From contig JBEKCL010000138.1 of the NCBI GenBank assembly GCA_050014895.1, positions 1-9,487 on the forward strand: a stretch of 9,487 bases of DNA, read 5' to 3'. The translations under genes were made by a program, and so were the position numbers. The DNA is from JAFGLP01 sp050014895. Its GTDB lineage: Bacteria; Chloroflexota; Dehalococcoidia; GIF9; UBA5629. Numbering within the stretch: the first letter of the stretch is position 1; the number at the start of each line of letters is the position of its first letter. The notes beneath the pieces are model-generated. The model was not told where the DNA came from and did not search any database. It worked only from the letters and a program-made list of their open reading frames with translations. Shown here piece by piece: positions 5,194-9,487 of the stretch.

Positions 5194-5350
5194 AATTCGA
5201 GCGAGCATTACGGTGGACATACACCGCAAGCTCAAGGAGGAAGCCGCGCGCAACGGCAAACACCTCAAGGCGCTGGTCAGCGAAATACTGGTTGCGCACA
5301 TACATAACGGCGCAGGAGGTGCTAAAGGCAAGCCGATAAAGAATGACTAA
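5186..5350 (+). CDS. Small ribbon-helix-helix-like (Arc/CopG-type) protein, 54 aa
   Basis: This gene is short but well supported. It has a strong GGAGGTG at a 7-nt spacing and a reading frame of normal composition. The product begins MPEIRASITVDIHRKLKEEA, then ARNGKHLKALVSEILVAHI. The pattern is a polar strand, a helix rich in K and E, a turn (NGK), and a second helix. It fits the strand-helix-helix fold of Arc/CopG proteins that dimerise and bind DNA through the paired strands. The tail NGAGGAKGKPIKND is probably flexible. Role inferred: a cytoplasmic DNA-binding regulator or an orphan antitoxin. No toxin gene follows; the next gene, 185 nt downstream, is an exported protein. The start overlaps the end of the 51-codon frame. 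Candidate operators are the repeats at 5047-5135 and the inverted repeat at 5477-5496. Confidence 0.75.
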   Translation: MPEIRASITVDIHRKLKEEAARNGKHLKALVSEILVAHIHNGAGGAKGKPIKND

Positions 5351-5412
5351 ACTTATGTACACCGGCCGCCGTTATTATAATTATGTATAAATACAATCTT
5401 AATAATTACTTA

Positions 5413-5432
5413 AAATCGCAGATGTACGATTT
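5413..5432 (+). other. Short hairpin in the leader region of the 782-aa gene
   Basis: AAATCG (5413-5418) pairs perfectly with CGATTT (5427-5432) over an 8-nt loop. There is no T run after it, so it is not a convincing terminator. The surrounding interval 5351-5535 matches no riboswitch class that I know. Confidence 0.35.
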
Positions 5433-5476
5433 CAAGAACAGAAGCCCGGCAGGAGAAATGCGCATGTTATGAAGAA

Positions 5477-5496
5477 TTGTAAAATATTTTTTACAA
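5477..5496 (+). promoter_or_regulatory. Perfect inverted repeat upstream of the 782-aa exported protein (candidate operator)
   Basis: TTGTAAAA and TTTTACAA form an 8-bp perfect dyad with the 4-nt spacer TATT, centred 50 nt before the start codon. The size and spacing suit a dimeric repressor. TTTACA in the right arm could also serve as a -35, with TAAATG at 5511 as a poor -10 (spacer 15). Confidence 0.45.
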
Positions 5497-5535
5497 ACAC
5501 GCACAAAATGTAAATGGAGGTGAATTCAAACAAAA

Positions 5536-7884
5536 ATGATCAATGCAAAATACTCGGGTATAAGCATAATGCTTATCATCGCAATCCTTTTCTCATTTAT
5601 GGCAGTCATGATCCCGGCAGCGCCGGTACAGGCCTCACCTACTGGCGTCGTGTTGAGGGTTTATGGTGGCTACGGCGGTAATGGCAATCCTAGCAATATC
5701 AGTCCGGCCACTGTTGCGCCAAGCACCGGGACAATATATTGCAATTTCACTTTTACAGACGCTGGAAGTGACTACTGTGTGGTTTCAATGCAGCAGGGCT
5801 CTGGCACAGTCATTACAGGTCAGCAGAATACTATTGCATCGGCAGAAAATACAACATTCTCAATTTCTCCCTTATCAGCTACAGCAGGCTATTATAATGT
5901 CACGTTATCTGTCGCAGGTATAATCACTACCTTAACAAATGCAGTATACGTAGATACCTCAACGCCTGTAGTCACCATTTATACTGCTAACACGTGCTGG
6001 CTAGCAACCGGTTCCCCTCAGCCCTCCCAGACCATCAACTGGACGGCGACTATTCCCAGCATAGCCACTGAGAACTTTGCAAAGGTAGACATTTTATGGA
6101 ATAGCACAATAATCAAGGAATATACTAATGTAGCGCAAACAACTTCAGGCAGTTACACGTGGGGCCCTGGTTCCACACCCCCGTTACCTTCTTCAACCAC
6201 TACCGGGACTTTATATATCAATGCCTACAGTAATGCCGGCACTTATGTCACTGGTTACTCTTCCTCGATAAATGTCATGGGCCCAAATATAGTTAATCCG
6301 GGTGTCCCCACAGTTCCCATCTCGGTTACCTGCGGGCAAACAGCGAGTATTTCGTTCGTTGTGTCCGGCACTTCGACCACGAATTTTACTTACGAGCTTT
6401 GGCTTAACCCCGGCAACGGCGGCAATGCCCAGCTTATAACCCCCGGCTGGATGACACCCACCAGCACGTCGGTCACCTATAGCACCTGGACTGTACCCAG
6501 TGTCAGCAGCACAACCGCCACCATATACGCCATAGTTAAAGACTGCGCCGGGAATCAATCGACATCCACCAACAGCAGTTCTTTCACAATTATCTGTGCC
6601 ACACAGCCGACGATAACGATAACCTCGCCCGCGTCCGGGACCGTGTGGTATACAGGGACAACTGAAAATATCACCTGGACGGTCAACGATCCCATGTCCT
6701 CTGCCACTCATATTTGCACGGTCGAATACAGCTTAAACGATAATACTTCGGGCTACTGGAATTCGGCTATTCTCACCCAGCAGGGTAACTCCGGAGGGAG
6801 CTACTGGGCCACCTGGAGCATTCCTGCGGGTGTAGCTTCCACCACCAACTGTGAAATCTGGATCCAATCAGCGGCGACAAGCACAAGCCCCGCCGGAAAT
6901 GGATACAGCACTACCTTTTACCTTACCCAGCTTACAACGCAGCCGACATTAACCATCGTTTCCCCGTTAGTAGGATATAGTTGGAATGCAGGCACAACGC
7001 AGACCATCGGCTGGACGGTCAACGGAACACCATCTACCACCAATATGGATTATAAAATATACCTGTATTACAATGGGTCGCCTGTAGCAGATACCAGCGT
7101 TAATTACGCAGGGACCGGACTCATAACCAGCCGGATTAACCAGGCACAGTGCCCGAGCACGGCCTGCACCTATACCTGGTCAATTCCGACCAGCCTTCCT
7201 TCTGCCACATATCCAGGGCCGTTTACGATAAGGCTGATAGCCAGCTACTATGTAGGCCCGGGCGGGCAGGAACAACTGCCGGTGCAGGTGGACAGCCAGC
7301 AATTCAGCCTTGTTGCAACATCTGGCTGCGCTTCAAACACTTATTATATTCCTATAAATCCAGGGTGGAACCTCGTCTCGCTGCAAGCGATGCCATTAAA
7401 TTCGGATATCAGTAACGTGTTGTCCGGTATATCAGCCAACGTGCTGTCGGTCTATTACTTTACCGGCGGAAACAGCGGCACCTGGCAATACTATATACCG
7501 AATGCCGGCCAAGGCTCATTGACATCAATGAGTGACGGCCATGCGTACTGGATACAGATGTCTAACAGCTACACGGACAATGTTTCGGGCAGCCTCCTCT
7601 ACACGGGCCGTCCCTGCCCGTGCGGCGGTACCACACCATTACAGGCATATGTCTACCCTGCCGGCTGGAACATGGTGGGCTTCAAATCTACAGTTGCACA
7701 GCAGGTGAGCACTTACCTGTTCGGTAATTGCGGCACGCAATACGCATCCCCGATACAGGGCTATGCCGGCTCGCCCACTGGAGGGGCGATGGATTCGCTT
7801 AACTGCACAGACAGTATGACGCCTGGTTCAGGCTACTGGATTTACTTCGGCGTGGCCACCGGCGTCAGCGCTGGCTGCAAATAA
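5536..7884 (+). CDS. Large secreted protein with Ig-like/KNH-like repeats and two C-terminal GWN...YWI modules
   Basis: The protein is 782 aa. A signal peptide covers residues 1-33 (hydrophobic IMLIIAILFSFMAVMI, cleavage likely after VQA). The mature part starts with Gly/Ser/Thr-rich beta domains of unrecognised type (to about 355). Two related domains follow: from T356 (TQPTITITSP) and from T468 (TQPTLTIVSP), 112 residues apart. Each has 'W(Y/N)(T/A)GTTxxIxWTV' and a later 'TW(S)IP', like the KNH/Ser-Thr-rich Ig-like family. The C-terminus holds two modules that begin GWNLVS (G610) and GWNMVG (G710), exactly 100 residues apart, and end in YWIQM and YWIYF. Unlike its neighbours it has no C-terminal membrane helix, so it is probably released or held non-covalently. 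Many Cys residues, including PCPCGG, suggest disulfides. GGAGGTG lies 13 nt before the ATG, which is long. Function inferred: envelope or matrix structure or binding. Confidence 0.85.
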   Translation: MINAKYSGISIMLIIAILFSFMAVMIPAAPVQASPTGVVLRVYGGYGGNGNPSNISPATVAPSTGTIYCNFTFTDAGSDYCVVSMQQGSGTVITGQQNTIASAENTTFSISPLSATAGYYNVTLSVAGIITTLTNAVYVDTSTPVVTIYTANTCWLATGSPQPSQTINWTATIPSIATENFAKVDILWNSTIIKEYTNVAQTTSGSYTWGPGSTPPLPSSTTTGTLYINAYSNAGTYVTGYSSSINVMGPNIVNPGVPTVPISVTCGQTASISFVVSGTSTTNFTYELWLNPGNGGNAQLITPGWMTPTSTSVTYSTWTVPSVSSTTATIYAIVKDCAGNQSTSTNSSSFTIICATQPTITITSPASGTVWYTGTTENITWTVNDPMSSATHICTVEYSLNDNTSGYWNSAILTQQGNSGGSYWATWSIPAGVASTTNCEIWIQSAATSTSPAGNGYSTTFYLTQLTTQPTLTIVSPLVGYSWNAGTTQTIGWTVNGTPSTTNMDYKIYLYYNGSPVADTSVNYAGTGLITSRINQAQCPSTACTYTWSIPTSLPSATYPGPFTIRLIASYYVGPGGQEQLPVQVDSQQFSLVATSGCASNTYYIPINPGWNLVSLQAMPLNSDISNVLSGISANVLSVYYFTGGNSGTWQYYIPNAGQGSLTSMSDGHAYWIQMSNSYTDNVSGSLLYTGRPCPCGGTTPLQAYVYPAGWNMVGFKSTVAQQVSTYLFGNCGTQYASPIQGYAGSPTGGAMDSLNCTDSMTPGSGYWIYFGVATGVSAGCK

Positions 7885-7899
7885 AAGAATAGTTTAGAA

Positions 7900-7947
7900 T
7901 TATATGCGGCTGCCACGTAATTAACAGTTGCCGGCAGCCGCATATAA
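7900..7947 (+). terminator. Hairpin terminator after the 782-aa gene
   Basis: A perfect 15-bp stem (7900-7914 with 7933-7947) with an 18-nt loop starts 15 nt after the stop. The tail is only weakly T-rich (AATTGTTT), so termination may be partial, allowing some read-through into the next exported protein. Confidence 0.7.
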
Positions 7948-7948
7948 A
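7921..7948 (+). promoter_or_regulatory. Candidate promoter of the 494-aa gene, embedded in the terminator
   Basis: The -35 TTAACA (7921-7926) lies in the hairpin loop. The 16-bp spacer runs through the 3' arm, and the -10 TATAAA (7943-7948) is the end of that arm. Both hexamers match consensus at 5 of 6 positions. The transcription start is expected near 7955, about 41 nt before the ATG. Confidence 0.4.
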
Positions 7949-7995
7949 ATTGTTTCAGTTAATATTGGATTTTTCTTAACAGAGGAGCAAGTACT

Positions 7996-9480
7996 ATGTT
8001 TCAATCCTCAAGGTCTATTTTCCTCAGCAGGTTATTTTTGTCGCTTTTTCTAATTGCCGGGGCCTTCGTTACCATTTTGCCTTTACAGGCCGATGCGCCT
8101 CCCTCGATACCCGAGATCCTCTACGGCAGTGTAACTAATAACGGATCATCCGTCGGCGCCGGTTTCACAGTAGAAGCGCGTATCAACGGCGTAGCAGTAA
8201 CCGTCGGCACAACCGATTCCCAGGGAAGATATGGTTATAGCACCCAGTTCCCGGTCGCCTGCTCGTCAGGTTCTATCAGTATGTACGTAAACGGGGTACA
8301 GGCGACAACCCTCTCCTGCACCGCGGGCGCTACCAAGCTTAATCTCAGCGTTACCGGCGCTCCCGCTTCTTATACAGCTCCAACTATAGCTTCAACTTCC
8401 GTTTCTATCACCACTACCTCACTATCCGGCGGCACTGTCGGAACAGCGTATTCGGCAACATTAGCGGCTTCGGGCGGCACTTCCCCCTATACATGGTCGG
8501 TATCAAGCGGCACCCTGCCCGCCGGGCTGACCCTGAGCAGCGGTGTGATTTCGGGCACCCCGACAACCGCGGCAACATCCACGTTTACGCTCCAGGCAGC
8601 TGACAGCGCTTCGCATACCGCCAGCGCAACATTATCCATCACCATCAGCGCTTCAGCGTCTTCCAGCGTTTCCGTCAACACCTACAGCATTCCCGGCGGC
8701 ACGGTGGGCACCAGTTATTCCGCATTCCTCATAGCTACGGGCGGATCCGGCTCATATACATGGTCGGTCTCTTCGGGCAGCCTGCCGGCCGGGCTTTCGC
8801 TCAGCAGCGCAGGTGTGATCTCCGGGACGCCAACGGCCGTTGGGACATACAGTTTTACAGTCCTGCTGGCCGACACTGCGTCACATACTTCCAGCATCGC
8901 ATATTCCGTTACTATTGGCGCAGCAGCAGCAACCACCACCACAACTACGACTACAACCCCAATTACAACCACCTCTTCCACCTCTTCATCCTCATCTTCT
9001 TCCGGTTCTTCAACTTCGTCATCTACAGGCTCAAGCTCAAGCCAGCCATCCGCCACCCCCGCTTCCTCCCTTGCAGCCTTTTCCATATCTAATATGACGG
9101 CCACCCCAATTTCATCAAAATCCGGCAACCAGGTAACTGTATCGATCAACGTCGCCAACACAGGCAAAGCCACGGGCACAAAGTCTTTATTATTGAAAAT
9201 CAACGACAATGTCGAAGCACAGCAGGACGTTGTGCTGGACCCCGGTGAGTCCCAGGTGGTCACATTCACAGTTAATAATAATACCCCCGGCACATATAAG
9301 GCCAGCATCGACCCGCTCAGCGCCGACTTTGTCATAACTTCTGCGCCGGCAACTCAGCAGGCAACTCAGCAATCCAATGATTCGGGAGTGCCGGTGGTGG
9401 GTATCTTCATCGGAGGATTCCTATTGGTATTCCTGATTATCCTCCTGATCATACGCCAGAGAAGACAATCGAACTACTAG
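7996..9480 (+). CDS. Exported, C-terminally anchored protein with two He_PIG-like Ig domains and a CARDB-like domain
   Basis: The protein is 494 aa, starting at an ATG 8 nt after AGAGGAG. A signal peptide covers about 1-34 (hydrophobic FLSRLFLSLFLIAGAFVTIL, cleavage near ADA). A small beta domain (about 38-120) carries ILYGSVTNNGSSV and later TDSQGRYGYST, like carboxypeptidase-regulatory or SpaA-type folds. Two Ig domains begin at about V136 and V225, 89 residues apart. They have the He_PIG signature, GGTVGT(A/S)YSA, then YTWSVSSG(T/S)LPAGL and VISGTPT. A Thr/Ser linker (about 309-353) leads to a CARDB-like domain (about 356-445, 'VTVSINVANTGKATG'). Then comes a membrane helix (about 467-487) and the basic tail RQRRQSNY. 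The extracellular stalk is probably tethered to the cytoplasmic membrane. Possible roles are adhesion, surface-layer support or ligand binding. No catalytic site is visible. Confidence 0.88.
   Translation: MFQSSRSIFLSRLFLSLFLIAGAFVTILPLQADAPPSIPEILYGSVTNNGSSVGAGFTVEARINGVAVTVGTTDSQGRYGYSTQFPVACSSGSISMYVNGVQATTLSCTAGATKLNLSVTGAPASYTAPTIASTSVSITTTSLSGGTVGTAYSATLAASGGTSPYTWSVSSGTLPAGLTLSSGVISGTPTTAATSTFTLQAADSASHTASATLSITISASASSSVSVNTYSIPGGTVGTSYSAFLIATGGSGSYTWSVSSGSLPAGLSLSSAGVISGTPTAVGTYSFTVLLADTASHTSSIAYSVTIGAAAATTTTTTTTTPITTTSSTSSSSSSSGSSTSSSTGSSSSQPSATPASSLAAFSISNMTATPISSKSGNQVTVSINVANTGKATGTKSLLLKINDNVEAQQDVVLDPGESQVVTFTVNNNTPGTYKASIDPLSADFVITSAPATQQATQQSNDSGVPVVGIFIGGFLLVFLIILLIIRQRRQSNY
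8931..9027 (+). repeat. Low-complexity ACN/TCN trinucleotide tract encoding the Thr/Ser linker
   Basis: In-frame ACC/ACA/ACT codons (8931-8970) give a run of threonines. TCN/AGC codons to about 9027 give a run of serines broken by Gly and Thr. Length changes by slippage would stay in frame and alter stalk length. Such linkers are often O-glycosylated. Confidence 0.75.
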
Positions 9481-9487
9481 TAATAAT

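Noticed and set aside
5141..5362. 73-codon minus-strand frame
   Set aside because: It is antisense to the well-supported RHH gene and has no Shine-Dalgarno.
5351..5535. Riboswitch (for example cyclic-di-GMP class) in the leader of the 782-aa gene
   Set aside because: No conserved core of any class known to me could be matched; only a 6-bp hairpin and an 8-bp dyad are present.
8715..9335. 206-codon minus-strand frame with a valine/glutamate-rich tract
   Set aside because: It is the antisense of the Thr/Ser linker and CARDB-like domain; the low-complexity DNA keeps other frames open by chance.

Overview
The window looks like bacterial chromosomal DNA of moderate GC. It has sigma70-type promoters, Shine-Dalgarno sites, bacterial tRNAs with encoded CCA, and rho-independent terminators. 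The large exported proteins are built from IPT-like, He_PIG-like and CARDB-like modules plus a GWN...YWI module. Two of the three end in a transmembrane helix with a basic tail. To me this resembles Chloroflexota, class Dehalococcoidia, or a related lineage. That assignment is inference from protein style, not from a marker gene.

Layout. Positions 1-1476 (+) hold the 3' part of a surface protein with tandem IPT-like repeats and a C-terminal anchor, closed by a strong hairpin at 1500-1532. Positions 1533-1832 are non-coding and hold an 18-nt match to the 3' end of a tRNA-Ile, a possible integration scar. Positions 1833-2395 (-) are a mazEF-type toxin-antitoxin pair with an extended -10 promoter inside a palindrome. 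A tRNA-Val(GAC) lies at 2560-2636 (-). Next on the minus strand come two small unrecognised genes: a coiled coil plus CxxC/HxH protein (2721-2951) and a helical 107-aa protein (3045-3368). They are separated by a terminator that seems to contain the promoter of the downstream gene. tRNA-Gly(TCC) lies at 3547-3621 (+) with a near-consensus promoter, and is convergent with a GT2-like glycosyltransferase (3674-4729, -).

Positions 4730-5037 carry no convincing gene and end in an extended -10 promoter. This promoter drives a possible leaderless 51-codon ORF (5038-5193) overlapping a 54-aa ribbon-helix-helix-like protein (5186-5350). The right part carries two exported proteins in the same direction: a 782-aa Cys-containing secreted protein (5536-7884) and a 494-aa C-terminally anchored protein (7996-9480). 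A hairpin between them may also hold a promoter.

How it fits together. The outer thirds are cell-surface architecture: protein stalks anchored by a C-terminal helix, plus one freely secreted or loosely attached protein. The middle is a patchwork of tRNAs, a toxin-antitoxin module, small orphan genes and a lone glycosyltransferase, which suggests a place where accessory DNA has collected. I found no clear new multi-gene system. The best leads are the leaderless ORF/RHH unit with internal repeats, the tRNA-Ile end fragment, the C33 tRNA-Gly, and two promoters apparently embedded in terminator hairpins.
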